Under the pieces are notes generated by a model. That model was not told the DNA's origin. It saw nothing but the letters and a program-made list of their open reading frames with translations, and searched no databases. Both the position numbers and the translations under genes were made by a program. Below are positions 1 through 8,889 of a stretch of 64,000 bases of DNA, one piece after another. Source of the stretch: Vallitalea sp. (GTDB lineage: Bacteria > Bacillota > Clostridia > Lachnospirales > Vallitaleaceae); NCBI GenBank assembly GCA_025210515.1, contig JAOARM010000032.1, forward strand, positions 52,290 through 116,289. The letters are read 5' to 3'. Each line of letters starts with the position of its first letter. Position 1 is the first letter of the stretch.

Positions 1-4
1 AACC

Positions 5-574
5 ATGAAAAAAAGAATGCATTTAGATAGGAAGGGCATAACTAAGATTATTGGCATATTGTTAATTATTCTAGCTATTATGATGTTAAGTAATATGTTG
101 ATTGAAAAGACAATAGAAACATTATCAGTTAGCAAAAAGTCGTTGCCAATATATTGTGTTGATACAGATGAGAAAAAAATTGCTATTAGCTTTGATGCTG
201 CATGGGGAAATGATGATACAGATGATTTATTAGCTATTTTGAAGGAATACAATATAAAAACTACATTCTTCTTAGTATCTATGTGGGTAGAGAAGTATCC
301 AGATGATGTTAAGAGAATGATTGAAGAAGGTCATGATATAGGTAATCACTCAAGCACACATCCACATATGACAAAGTTATCCAAAGAAGGAGTTAAAAAA
401 GAGTTGATGGGTGCTCATGATAAAGTTAAAGAATTGACAGGATATGAAATGGAGTTATTTAGACCTCCTTTTGGAGATTATAATGATAGTTTAGTTGAGA
501 CAGCTAAGGAGTGTGGATATTATACTATTCAGTGGGACGTTGAATTAATTGATATGAAAGTAAAGTATACTTAG
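5..574 (+). pseudogene. PdaB-like polysaccharide deacetylase, N-terminal part (interrupted gene)
   Basis: N-terminal two thirds of a family-4 carbohydrate esterase that would remove acetyl groups from peptidoglycan amino sugars at the outer membrane face or in the spore cortex. A membrane anchor (about residues 13-34) is followed by the deacetylase barrel: FDAAWGNDDT (63-72), HSSTHPH (115-121), RPPFGDYN (153-160) and TIQWDV (174-179). After V179 the reading leaves the family pattern and stops 10 residues later. The conserved rest of the barrel lies on the same strand at 5449-5688. Joining the parts gives a 258-residue protein, the usual PdaB size. As it stands the gene lacks its last catalytic strand and is presumably inactive. 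The start is 5 bases into the window, so its RBS is not visible and an upstream start cannot be excluded. Assignment to PdaB rather than a vegetative paralogue rests on recall of the family. Confidence 0.88.
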
Positions 575-789
575 CTCTATAAAAAAGTATTATTAATTTA
601 TTTATAACTAATAATCTATTGTCGTCGTGAAAACTATAGAAAGATTATATTATAAATATATCTATAGAACTTTTCATATGTGAAATATTTTGTTATAATA
701 TTACATAAATAAAATATATTGTTACGCAAATACATATATATACTTTTTTGTAGACATATATTAATTAAACGCAAATAGGAGGAGTTATA

Positions 790-2283
790 ATGAAAAGTAG
801 AAAATTAATTGTATTAGTTTTATTTTGTCTTTGCATTTTAGCAACAAATAGTTATGCCAGTGAAAATAAAAGGAATATAGTTGGACAACCTATTAAATAT
901 ATGCTAGAAGACGAAGGGGTAGTAACGGTTCAACAGGTAACAGCAGTTATTATAAATAATGATATTGAATTTAGAATCTATTTTAAAGATAATGAGTTAA
1001 CTTCGTTTAGTTTTTTCAATCCCCCATTAGGTAATATAATGTCGATATATGGAGAGGTACCTGCTGGTACTAACGAGGAAGGGATTTTAAGAATAAAATG
1101 CTCTTTAGAGGAGTTTAAGAAATTTGGGGCAATTACAATCAAATTATTTACAGAGTATTCCCATGAGAGCTGGATATATTTAGAACCTCCTAAAATTAGA
1201 TATGACAGAATACCTAAAGTGTTTCAAGTAGAAGATAAAAATCTAATGGAAGCTATAAAAAACAAATTAGGAACAGATATAGTTTTTACTGATCAATTGA
1301 AAAAGATAACATGGTTAACTGGGAATGGTAAGAAAATCACTAATTTAAAAGGTTTAGAAAAGTTAACTGAGTTAATATATTTAGATCTAGGAAATAATGA
1401 TATACAAGATATAAGTGCGCTAAGTAGATTAACTAAACTTAAATATCTTAGTCTACAAAATAATAAAATATCAGATATAAGTAGTCTTGAAGATTTAGTT
1501 AATTTAGAACAATTAAGCTTAAAAAACAATAATATAAAAGATGTAAGTAGCCTTGCACATCATAAAAAATTAAAAGAGTTATTCCTTGCAAATAATGATA
1601 TTAATAATTTTTCAATACTCAAAGATACATATAAAAACTTAAAAAATAATGATTTTGAAGAAAATTTTATTGGAGTATTAATAAAAGAAGGAGCATTTAA
1701 AGATATTAATTTTTTAAAAGCTAATGAGGAGAAAATAATAAACCATACAGTAAATAAATTTAATGATATATCATCAGGAATTTGGTATACAAAAAGTGTT
1801 GCATATGTTTTTGCAATGGGAGTTATGGACGGTTATTCAGATAAATCATTCATACCAAACGGATCAATAACTATAGATCAGTTTATTAAAATTGTTATAT
1901 CTACGTTAGGATATGTTATTGATAAAGGGAAAGATTATTGGGCTCAACCTTATATTGATAAAGCTGTACAATTAAAAATAATTAATGAAGGCGAATTTAT
2001 TAATTATAAAAGGCAAATTACAAGAGGAGAAATAGCTCTAATTATTGCAAGAGTAATAAGTGACGAAGATAAGCAAAGTAATATTGAGGATTATAAAGAA
2101 AAAATAGCTGATTATGACTTAATACCTGATAAATATAAAGAAAGTGTTCTTTTAGTATATTCAAAAGGTATTATATCTGGATACCCAGACAATACTTTCA
2201 GATACAATGAGACTGCTTCAAGAGCAGGGGCTACTTCTATTATAGTAAAACTAATCGACCATTCAGCTAGAAATAAGAATTAA
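790..2283 (+). CDS. Secreted leucine-rich-repeat protein with SLH domains
   Basis: A 497-residue exported protein inside the deacetylase element. A signal peptide covers residues 1-24 (cleavage probably after NSYA). A region of no recognised fold (30-180) is followed by about four internalin-like 22-residue leucine-rich repeats (183-275), for example LTELIYLDLGNNDIQDISAL. Three S-layer-homology-type segments follow (about 325-490) with WYTKSVAYVFAMGVMDGYSD and GYPDNTFRYNETASRAG. SLH domains bind secondary cell-wall polymer, so the protein is expected on the cell surface, and the LRR probably binds a partner. A strong RBS (AGGAGGAG) precedes ATG 790. The gene is convergent with the recombinase across a shared terminator. 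Its role in the element is unknown. Confidence 0.85.
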   Translation: MKSRKLIVLVLFCLCILATNSYASENKRNIVGQPIKYMLEDEGVVTVQQVTAVIINNDIEFRIYFKDNELTSFSFFNPPLGNIMSIYGEVPAGTNEEGILRIKCSLEEFKKFGAITIKLFTEYSHESWIYLEPPKIRYDRIPKVFQVEDKNLMEAIKNKLGTDIVFTDQLKKITWLTGNGKKITNLKGLEKLTELIYLDLGNNDIQDISALSRLTKLKYLSLQNNKISDISSLEDLVNLEQLSLKNNNIKDVSSLAHHKKLKELFLANNDINNFSILKDTYKNLKNNDFEENFIGVLIKEGAFKDINFLKANEEKIINHTVNKFNDISSGIWYTKSVAYVFAMGVMDGYSDKSFIPNGSITIDQFIKIVISTLGYVIDKGKDYWAQPYIDKAVQLKIINEGEFINYKRQITRGEIALIIARVISDEDKQSNIEDYKEKIADYDLIPDKYKESVLLVYSKGIISGYPDNTFRYNETASRAGATSIIVKLIDHSARNKN

Positions 2284-2302
2284 TAATATGTATGTAAGAT
2301 AA

Positions 2303-2332
2303 AAGAAGGGGCTTTAATTATATCCCCTTCTT
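2303..2332. terminator. Bidirectional terminator between convergent genes
   Basis: AAGAAGGGG and CCCCTTCTT form a perfect 9-bp stem with a 12-base loop, just past the LRR-SLH stop and just before the recombinase stop. The run after it is more T-rich on the minus strand, so it probably serves both genes. Confidence 0.75.
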
Positions 2333-2334
2333 AA

Positions 2335-3834
2335 TTAATATTTCCAAGCTATTTTAATTTCATCATTAGTAATAAAGATTTTATCAATTACTTTTCTTGC
2401 AATTTCTTTTTTTTCTTCTATATCTAAATTATCCCAATCAGATATTTTCTGAGAGATTTCAAAAATTGTTTCGGTTGTTTGGTTATTTATATTATTATCT
2501 TCAATAGTTTTTAATATATTTTTTTTTAGCAAATCTAGTTCTTTTATTTTCTTGTTTATATAGTCCATTACCACATCATTAGAAAGAGCAAGTTTATCTA
2601 TTAATTGGTTAATCCGATTATCTATATCAATGACTTGGAGTTTAAGTTGATTAACTTCGGTACTACTAGTATTATCATTATCAAAATTAATAGGATTCAT
2701 ATGTAAGAATCTATTACGAATCTCTAATTCAACATAAGCTTCAATTTCATTAACATAATGAGTTTTATGCTTAACATCGCATACTTTATAACTTGATTTA
2801 CCTCTACAGTTAAAATATTTCGTATGTTTCCACTGAGTTACTGTCATTGCATAATTACAGTAACCACATTTGGTAAGTCCTGATAACCAAGTATATTTAC
2901 CTTTGCCACTATTCTTAATCTGCTTATTAGTATCAAGTTTATATTGACATTGAAGCCATATTTTTGAATTAATAACGCCCTTATGTTGCCCAATAGTTAG
3001 TAATTGATCTTTAGTTTCTGCATATTTACTAGCTGACTTAGTTCGCTTTCCAAAAAGTAAACAACCATTTTGTCCAGTAAATTGAAGAAGTTCATTGTGG
3101 ATAATATAGCCTTTATTAGAGAAGTAGGTGTATATATCTGCATCAGCTTTTACATAAGCAGGATTTCGAAGAATACGGTTAATTTTAATAGTATCCCAGT
3201 TAACTCCTTGAGGAGATTTGATTTTATTAGAATCAAGATATTTCTTAATATCTGCTAGAGACTTATTTGTCTGAGAGTATTGGATGAATATTTCTTTGAC
3301 AATAGGCATAAGTGTATTATCTTGTTCTAATATAGATGTTTTTTTGCCATCAACTATAGTTCTTTTATTAATAAACCCATAAGGACAGTTACCACCAAGG
3401 AAGAACCCTTTTTTTCCTCTTGCATAGTAATTATCCTTAATTCGTTGTGCAATAGTCTCACGTTCTAATTGAGCAAACACCATTATGATATAGACCATAG
3501 CACGTCCCATAGGGGAGGAAGTATCAAATTTCTCTGTTGCAGATACAAAGTCAACTTTATTATCTTGAAGTATATTAATAATATTAGCAAAATCAGTAAT
3601 AGAACGACTAATTCTATCTAATTTATACACAACTATCTTAGAAATTTCACCTTTCTTAATATCTTTCATCATCTGTTCAAATTGGGGACGGTTAGTATTA
3701 CCGCCACTAAAACCTTTATCAATGTAGGTTTTATATTCTTCAGAACCTATTTCTTTCTTAGCGTATTCTATTTGACTATCTATGCTAATGCTATCTTTTT
3801 TATCTATGGATTGACGAGCGTATATGGCTATCAT
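2335..3834 (-). CDS. Large serine recombinase of the deacetylase element
   Basis: Site-specific recombinase of 499 residues that cuts and rejoins DNA through a phosphoserine link. The resolvase domain begins MIAIYARQSIDKK, with catalytic S9 and the arginine-rich YKLDRISRS motif. The recombinase domain follows (GNCPYGF onwards), then a Cys4 zinc ribbon (CGYCNYAM, later two Cys) and a C-terminal coiled coil. The start ATG at 3834 was chosen because AGGTGAT lies just upstream and the protein then begins at the conserved beta-strand; an in-frame extension to 3945 reads as non-family sequence. It is transcribed opposite to the interrupted gene. It is the obvious candidate for catalysing integration and excision at the ends near 543 and 5450. 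SpoIVCA-type recombinases are the nearest functional analogues. Confidence 0.93.
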   Translation of the reverse strand: MIAIYARQSIDKKDSISIDSQIEYAKKEIGSEEYKTYIDKGFSGGNTNRPQFEQMMKDIKKGEISKIVVYKLDRISRSITDFANIINILQDNKVDFVSATEKFDTSSPMGRAMVYIIMVFAQLERETIAQRIKDNYYARGKKGFFLGGNCPYGFINKRTIVDGKKTSILEQDNTLMPIVKEIFIQYSQTNKSLADIKKYLDSNKIKSPQGVNWDTIKINRILRNPAYVKADADIYTYFSNKGYIIHNELLQFTGQNGCLLFGKRTKSASKYAETKDQLLTIGQHKGVINSKIWLQCQYKLDTNKQIKNSGKGKYTWLSGLTKCGYCNYAMTVTQWKHTKYFNCRGKSSYKVCDVKHKTHYVNEIEAYVELEIRNRFLHMNPINFDNDNTSSTEVNQLKLQVIDIDNRINQLIDKLALSNDVVMDYINKKIKELDLLKKNILKTIEDNNINNQTTETIFEISQKISDWDNLDIEEKKEIARKVIDKIFITNDEIKIAWKY

Positions 3835-3990
3835 GGTATCACCTGCTTTGTTAATTATATTAATTAGAATGATATGGGAGAAGGAAAGATTATTAAACAA
3901 AATGTGAATATAAAAAACTTTATGTAAATGAATTGCATAAATCATAATTTAGATTATTGTACCTATAATATTACTTACTAAAATTTCTTT

Positions 3991-4010
3991 ACTGTCATTG
4001 TAATGACAGT
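3991..4010. promoter_or_regulatory. 20-bp palindrome, candidate operator
   Basis: ACTGTCATT-GT-AATGACAGT is a perfect palindrome. A third CTGTCA half-site lies 7 bases downstream. It sits about 160 bp upstream of the recombinase start in a 566-bp gap (3835-4400) that otherwise shows only AT-rich sequence. A regulator-binding site for the recombinase promoter is plausible. No regulator gene is recognised in this element, so the binder may be chromosomal. Confidence 0.45.
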
Positions 4011-4400
4011 TTAATTCTGTCACTTTACCGTTTGCCTAACTTTTAATTTGATTAAAGTGTAGCCATAATACGTGTTTGACATTATTAAATTAAGTCAATT
4101 AATTATTTATTGTATTCAATTCATAATAAGTATTTCTATGAATTAATTATTTTAATTATGATATAGTAATGAAATGTTTTTTGGTTACTTATAAGATATA
4201 AAAAAACAATTAGATAGCATGGAAAATGCATTCCTAATTATAACATATTGCTTTAATATATAAATAGAATATAAAACTTTTAAATTTATTAATATAAATA
4301 TTAATAGTAAATAAAATAATTATAAATTTTTGCCCAAATAATCATTACATTAATAATGTACAAACACTACCTCATAAGATTCTATATAGGAGTTGATTTC

Positions 4401-4565
4401 ATGCCTTATAGAGTAATTAATATCTATCCAGATATTACAGATGAGGAAAGAAAAAGACGCGAAAAAGAGGTAGCTGAATGTGTATATAGAGTATTTAAGA
4501 GATATGAAGAAAGAGTAAAGAAAGAAAAAGAGTTAGCACAAAAAAAGATATATGATGCTAATTAA
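4401..4565 (+). CDS. Small charged protein next to recombinase
   Basis: A 54-residue protein starting MPYRVINIYPDITDEERK, followed by a highly charged amphipathic helix rich in K, R and E. AGGAGTTGATTTC precedes ATG 4401, which fixes the start; an in-frame extension to 4356 has no RBS. From memory, similar short proteins sit next to serine recombinases in Clostridia phages and conjugative elements. An excision helper (recombination directionality factor) or DNA-binding accessory role is possible but unproven. Confidence 0.7.
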   Translation: MPYRVINIYPDITDEERKRREKEVAECVYRVFKRYEERVKKEKELAQKKIYDAN

Positions 4566-4677
4566 TCTTCAATGTACTTACTTTTAATTATTCCAAGAAA
4601 TAAAAAGGACAACCCGTCAAGAAGAACTGTATAACTTGTTATAAAGATGTATATAGTTATAAGATTAGATTAGTAAA

Positions 4678-4884
4678 TTAATAATTATGATATGTTTTAT
4701 AATGATTATAGGATAGTAAAATACATACTACTAAATATATAACCCATCTTATAAATATAGCCACTGAAAATGGAAAAATAAACATCAATACTAAAATAGA
4801 AATATTTAATATATACAATATAATAATAATTAAAGATGTAATATGTTTTTTGTTGTTAATAAGAAAGAACGATAATTTATTCAT
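4678..4884 (-). CDS. Small membrane protein, unknown
   Basis: A 68-residue protein with two hydrophobic spans (about residues 16-38 and 41-60) and a basic N-terminus. GAGGTATTACA precedes the start. It lies in the element upstream of nothing recognisable and is followed downstream on the same strand by the recombinase region. No family is recognised. Confidence 0.55.
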   Translation of the reverse strand: MNKLSFFLINNKKHITSLIIIILYILNISILVLMFIFPFSVAIFIRWVIYLVVCILLSYNHYKTYHNY

Positions 4885-4960
4885 TGTAATACCTCATTTT
4901 AATATAAAAATTCTCAATTAAATATATAAGTATATAAGTAAGAATAAGTTGAGAGAGATA

Positions 4961-5287
4961 TTAATCTTCCAACTTATATTCAAAGTAACTAAAGACTTTA
5001 ACAAGTAACTCACAAACAAATTTCCACATAAAAACAACAACTATAAAAAATACTATGAATCCAAGTACTGCTAATGGAGTGTTATTTTTCATAACACTAG
5101 TATAAGAATACATATCTCGTCCTTGAATATGTCTAATTTGTTTTTCATAAGTACAAGTTAAATATACAACTCTTCCAAATAGATAGGCTCTATAGGCTAT
5201 AAATATTATTCCTAAATGAAATATTTTATGTATTATATATGACACTGAAAGTTTACCTAATGTAAAAAAATCTTTTAAATTGTTCAT
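4961..5287 (-). CDS. DUF4282-like membrane protein
   Basis: A 108-residue protein with hydrophobic stretches at about 20-42 and 72-95. The C-terminal WKFVCELLVKVFSYFEYKLE resembles the end of DUF4282 proteins (R/K-x-x-CELL-V-x-F-x-x-x-E). The RBS is GAGGTGATTAAT. It is the rightmost gene of the element, 160 bp before the C-terminal deacetylase part. Function is unknown and the family match is by eye only. Confidence 0.6.
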   Translation of the reverse strand: MNNLKDFFTLGKLSVSYIIHKIFHLGIIFIAYRAYLFGRVVYLTCTYEKQIRHIQGRDMYSYTSVMKNNTPLAVLGFIVFFIVVVFMWKFVCELLVKVFSYFEYKLED

Positions 5288-5448
5288 TTATTAATCACCT
5301 CTCAAATATTGTAACTCTTTAATAGTATAAAGGCAAGATGGTATTAGGATATGATTTGAAATAAAAATATAATATTAGGATTCAATTGAATATAGATTGA
5401 TGTTAAATATTAACATACTATATTTATTTGGGATTTATAACGCATAAT

Positions 5449-5688
5449 GATAGTCTAGACTGGAAAGAGTACGGAGTAGACCATGAAGTAAAAACCGTAT
5501 TACAAAACAAAAATTTATCAAATGGTTCAATAATTCTTTTCCATAATGATGCAAAATACACACCAGAAGCTTTAAGACCTATACTTGATGGTTTGAAAGA
5601 GCAAGGATATGAGATTGTTCCAATATCAGAATTAATTATTAGAGATGATTATTATATGGATCATACTGGAAGACAGATGAGGAAGTGA
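5449..5688 (+). pseudogene. PdaB-like polysaccharide deacetylase, C-terminal part (interrupted gene)
   Basis: Last 80 codons of the deacetylase begun at 5. The sequence starts DSLDWKEYGVDHEVKT and continues to the conserved GSIILFHND and YEIVPISELI of the barrel end. There is no RBS or good start codon at the junction: the open frame merely continues upstream to a TTG at 5428 through element sequence. A rho-independent terminator follows. The fragment is in the same frame as 5-543 once the intervening DNA is removed. Confidence 0.88.
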
Positions 5689-5746
5689 GAGGAGTAAGTT
5701 AATTACTCAGTCTATTACAATTTAAGAAAGAGTATAAAATCATATT

Positions 5747-5793
5747 AAAAGAAGGTAAAAAAGAAGTTGTTGTTGTTTCTAATACCTTCTTTT
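5747..5793 (+). terminator. Terminator of the deacetylase gene
   Basis: AAAAGAAGGTA and TACCTTCTTTT form an 11-bp stem ending in a T run, about 60 bp after the deacetylase stop. The rest of 5689-6040 shows no gene. Confidence 0.8.
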
Positions 5794-6040
5794 TTTGACG
5801 CCATTTTATAATATAGATTAATGATGCTGTAAATGTACACTTATAGATATTATAATGTCTCAATAATAATAGCTACTAATAAAATTCATTATGGCTTTGG
5901 ATTATATCAAATCTATAATAAAATATTCACAAAATTAATTAACTAAATATAGTGATAATTAAAATTCTTTCTAAAAGACATGCATATACATATTATAAGA
6001 GAAAATAAAGGCATTAGCCAACAAGATAGGAGAGGTTTGG

Positions 6041-6220
6041 ATGAAAGAAAAGTTAATAACACTATTAGAGGTTAGAAAAATTATTGCATTATTGGTAACT
6101 ATATTATTTGTGATATTAAGTTTATTAGGAGAGATTGCATCTGATAAAGTATTTGAAATTGTGCTAATGGTTATTGCTTTTTATTTTGGAAAATCTACTG
6201 CATTAGATAATCCACATTAA
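6041..6220 (+). CDS. Small holin-like phage membrane protein
   Basis: A 59-residue protein beginning MKEKLITLLEVRKII, with two hydrophobic helices (about 14-30 and 40-50) and the ending MVIAFYFGKSTALDNPH. The pattern is common to short holin-like proteins of Clostridia prophages. GGAGAGGTTTGG precedes ATG 6041. A shortened copy of the same protein lies at 49458. No other phage gene is beside it, so it is probably a relic. Promoter-like AT-rich sequence surrounds it. Confidence 0.65.
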   Translation: MKEKLITLLEVRKIIALLVTILFVILSLLGEIASDKVFEIVLMVIAFYFGKSTALDNPH

Positions 6221-6355
6221 TGTAAACTATTATTTATTATAGAGTAAGTTTTTATGTAGTATTAGTAAATAATATTACACAATATTAAGTTATATTTTTG
6301 TTGTAATTACAATATATTTGTTATAAAATAAATACATATATATATTAAGTAGTAA

Positions 6356-6760
6356 AAAGGGGGCATTGTAAATTATTTTTCATTAATATTCAAAGAAGGT
6401 GATGTTACTGTAGTTGTTGTAGATAAAGTCAACGTTCCACAAAATATTGAGGAAGGAAGATTTAGTAATCGTTCTTATTTTCATTTTAGCATAACTAATA
6501 ATACTGATAAGGATATAAAAGGAATACAAGGTACATTAGACATACAAGATATGTTTGGAAAAAGTATTATGAATAAATCATGTGATCTTGTGGGTAATAC
6601 AATTAAGCCAGATGAAACTATAATTAATAAAGATCTAGGATTAGACATTAATGAATTTATGAATGACGATGTTAAAGTGTATTCAACAGACTATAGTGAT
6701 TTAAAGTTTATATATAATGTAAATAAAATAATGTTTGCTGATGGAACATTAAAAGAATAG
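6356..6760 (+). pseudogene. Extracellular-domain protein, N-terminus missing
   Basis: The frame is open from 6356 to the stop at 6758-6760 and reads SLIFKEGDVTVVVVDKV, later YFHFSITNNTDKDIKGIQGT. This resembles small FxLYD/DUF4352-like exported domains. No ATG, GTG or TTG occurs in frame before ATG 6551, which would drop half the domain, although AAAAGGGGG lies at 6354-6363. A signal peptide is absent. The simplest reading is a gene that lost its start and signal peptide; an ATT start is the alternative. Confidence 0.5.
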
Positions 6761-6775
6761 TTATATAAAATTAAG

Positions 6776-6817
6776 AAGGGTCTGTCTGAAATTTTGATGC
6801 TTAGACGACAGCCCCTT
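6776..6817. terminator. Terminator-like hairpin
   Basis: AAGGGTCTGTC and GACAGCCCCTT form an 11-bp stem with one mismatch, between the end of the truncated gene and the convergent gene at 6835-7113. The AAGGGGCTGT arm recurs in the long hairpin at 21356. Confidence 0.6.
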
Positions 6818-6834
6818 ATGTGTTTACACTACTT

Positions 6835-7113
6835 TCAATATAATAATGCAAATAAATTAATTGATATAATAATTAGTATAATGATTAATATACTGTTAAC
6901 ATGACTACTTAGCTTATTTAATTTTACATTATTATCAATATGAATTAGAAAAATAAGTTCTTCGTTTGATATGTCCCATAAATCTATTCTATAGTATTTC
7001 CCGCAATTATCACTTAGATTATCATTATCGAAGTAGATATGATTTTGCTTAACGTATAATTTTCTTTTTTTAGAACTCATCTTTTTTACGATTTTACTTT
7101 CTTCTTCTTTCAA
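6835..7113 (-). CDS. Tail-anchored small protein, unknown
   Basis: A 92-residue protein with a lysine- and glutamate-rich N-terminus, a middle segment (KQNHIYFDNDNLSD) and a single C-terminal hydrophobic helix ending ISINLFALLY. That gives a tail-anchored topology. No family is recognised. The upstream RBS is unclear, which lowers confidence in the exact start. Confidence 0.45.
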   Translation of the reverse strand: MKEEESKIVKKMSSKKRKLYVKQNHIYFDNDNLSDNCGKYYRIDLWDISNEELIFLIHIDNNVKLNKLSSHVNSILIIILIIISINLFALLY

Positions 7114-7267
7114 ATAAATTCTATCATAATAGTTTTTTTCAATACAATAACGTCGTTTTAGTGCTTTTACTCATTCATAGCATTATCATCCTTTTAAATA
7201 AATTACATATATTTATGACAAATATTAAATATCAATTAATAACTAGAATTATATTAATTGATAATAA

Positions 7268-8065
7268 CTAAAACCAAACATTTCTAAATATTACAGTCAA
7301 GATTGCAGCGATAATATTAAATATACTATGTATCAATATGCTATGTTCAATATCTTTTTTATAAGCTGTATACATACAGACAATACCTAGAGGTAATATT
7401 TGAATATATTTTATCCAATAATTAACTAATACTCCGTTATGATATAGTACCCATATTATAGTAGGTATTAACATTGCTGCCCAGTGAAAGTAGTTATTTT
7501 TAGTTATTTTCTTTGCCCAATACAAAAAGATTTGTAGATATAGATAACGATACATTATTTCTTCCATAATGGGAGCAAGAATGAACATAGCTATATATGT
7601 TACAATAGATTTATCAATATTAACTAACGTTGGAGAAAAAGATACTATGTTTTCATTAACTATAGGATTTTTTATTGTGAAAATTATGCAAGTCCATAGA
7701 GCTAAGAAAATATTTACAAATAATATGTATTTCCATTCAATTAACGAAAAGTTAAACTTAGATTTTAATATCTTACTACCTGTCTTCCAATTAATATCAG
7801 CTAATGTTTGAGCGGACCTTAAATACATTTTCATAGTGGCATAGAGTATAAAGATTCCAATAAATACTCCAATATAAATTGCAAAATTGGTCACTTTAAA
7901 TGATATATATGCAACAATAATACAAATAAGATTGGTAATTACATATATCTTAGAAATAGTTCTTGAATCAGCTTTATAACGTATAGAGTAATCTTTTGTA
8001 TTATTATATAAGATAATAATATAGATAAATAAAGCAATATGTGCAATAATTAATATTAATTTCAT
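7268..8065 (-). CDS. CPBP-family intramembrane protease
   Basis: A 265-residue multi-pass membrane protein. The conserved glutamyl-protease motifs are EEIMYRY (EExxxR), LYHNG (second motif histidine) and HSIFN near the end. CPBP/Abi proteins process prenylated or peptide substrates, and in Firmicutes often give bacteriocin self-immunity. AAGGAGGATATTCT precedes the start. The gene is monocistronic and no bacteriocin gene is seen nearby. Confidence 0.85.
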   Translation of the reverse strand: MKLILIIAHIALFIYIIILYNNTKDYSIRYKADSRTISKIYVITNLICIIVAYISFKVTNFAIYIGVFIGIFILYATMKMYLRSAQTLADINWKTGSKILKSKFNFSLIEWKYILFVNIFLALWTCIIFTIKNPIVNENIVSFSPTLVNIDKSIVTYIAMFILAPIMEEIMYRYLYLQIFLYWAKKITKNNYFHWAAMLIPTIIWVLYHNGVLVNYWIKYIQILPLGIVCMYTAYKKDIEHSILIHSIFNIIAAILTVIFRNVWF

Positions 8066-8309
8066 TAGAATATCCTCCTTATTAAATATATAAAAATAAT
8101 TTTACAACTAAATAATTATATTGTAAAGTAAATAAATGAAAAAATAATATATAGTAATAGAATGTAATGTATATTTTATGAATACAACTTTTGATTATTG
8201 CTTTTTATAGTCTTAATCATATATCATTAAATTTATGGGAATTATTAATTACTAACTTGACAATAATATATTATATAAAACTATAGTATTTTTCAAAGGT
8301 AGGGTTAAC

Positions 8310-8786
8310 ATGAAAAAAATTATTATAACTGGTAATAAAAATTTGAGTAACTTAATAAATATTTTTGAAGATATTATGAATAACATTGGCATAGATTATG
8401 AGATTACTGAAATTGATAATAATGTAAGTATTCATGTGTTTGATGATAAAGAAGATATGGCATATTATGTAATTTCAAATGTAGATAGTGAAATAAAAAC
8501 TGCTCATATTGATATTCCTTCTTATACATTGATAACACTTGGAGTGAACAAAAAATCCAGTGTTACTATGTCAAGTTTAGGCGGAGACTTAGATACAAGT
8601 AAAACATTAATATATTGTATTCAAAGAGAAATCTATGAAGAAAATATAGTAATAGAGCCTCAAGAGATTCCCGTGTTTGTCAAGTCAAAATGGGGACATG
8701 ATATATATAATATAATGTCAGCTGTAACAGCGGCATTAATAGTGGATATAAATATTAGTGATAAGTTAAAAAAAATCTACTTCTAA
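8310..8786 (+). CDS. Conserved protein of unknown function
   Basis: A 158-residue soluble protein, MKKIIITGNKNLSNLIN onwards. It has no signal peptide, no membrane span and no motif I can name. A possible weak likeness to Mur-ligase-type sequences (ITLGVNKKSSVTMSSLGGD) is not enough for a call. An RBS (AAAGGTAGGG) precedes ATG 8310. It lies about 100 bp upstream of the SSB-like gene in the same direction. Confidence 0.6.
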   Translation: MKKIIITGNKNLSNLINIFEDIMNNIGIDYEITEIDNNVSIHVFDDKEDMAYYVISNVDSEIKTAHIDIPSYTLITLGVNKKSSVTMSSLGGDLDTSKTLIYCIQREIYEENIVIEPQEIPVFVKSKWGHDIYNIMSAVTAALIVDINISDKLKKIYF

Positions 8787-8889
8787 AAATCAGTTATGTG
8801 GAATAAAAATAAGTATAGACAAACATTTAACATATGAGTATATATTGAATTAGATAAGTATTCAATATAAAGGAAGGGAGATAAGGTTT

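Larger units (their letters stand above)
543..5450. mobile_element. Intervening element in the deacetylase gene, with serine recombinase
   Basis: About 4.9 kb separating the two halves of the deacetylase gene. It contains an LRR-SLH surface protein gene, a large serine recombinase gene, and three small genes. Two short shared sequences can serve as crossover core. TGA at 541-543/5448-5450 would excise 4,907 bp and give QWDVDSLDWK. TGATA at 550-554/5448-5452 would excise 4,898 bp and give the same frame with three extra residues. No tail, capsid or replication genes are present, so it is not a full prophage. The layout matches known sporulation intervening elements whose recombinase excises them to rebuild a gene. 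Excision itself is inferred, not seen. Confidence 0.85.

Noticed and set aside
543..5450. Ordinary prophage
   Set aside because: No replication, packaging, tail or lysis genes; the recombinase and frame-restoring ends fit an intervening element better.
5428..5688. C-terminal deacetylase part as an independent small gene starting at TTG 5428
   Set aside because: No RBS, no catalytic first half, and the first seven codons are element sequence. It is better read as a fragment.
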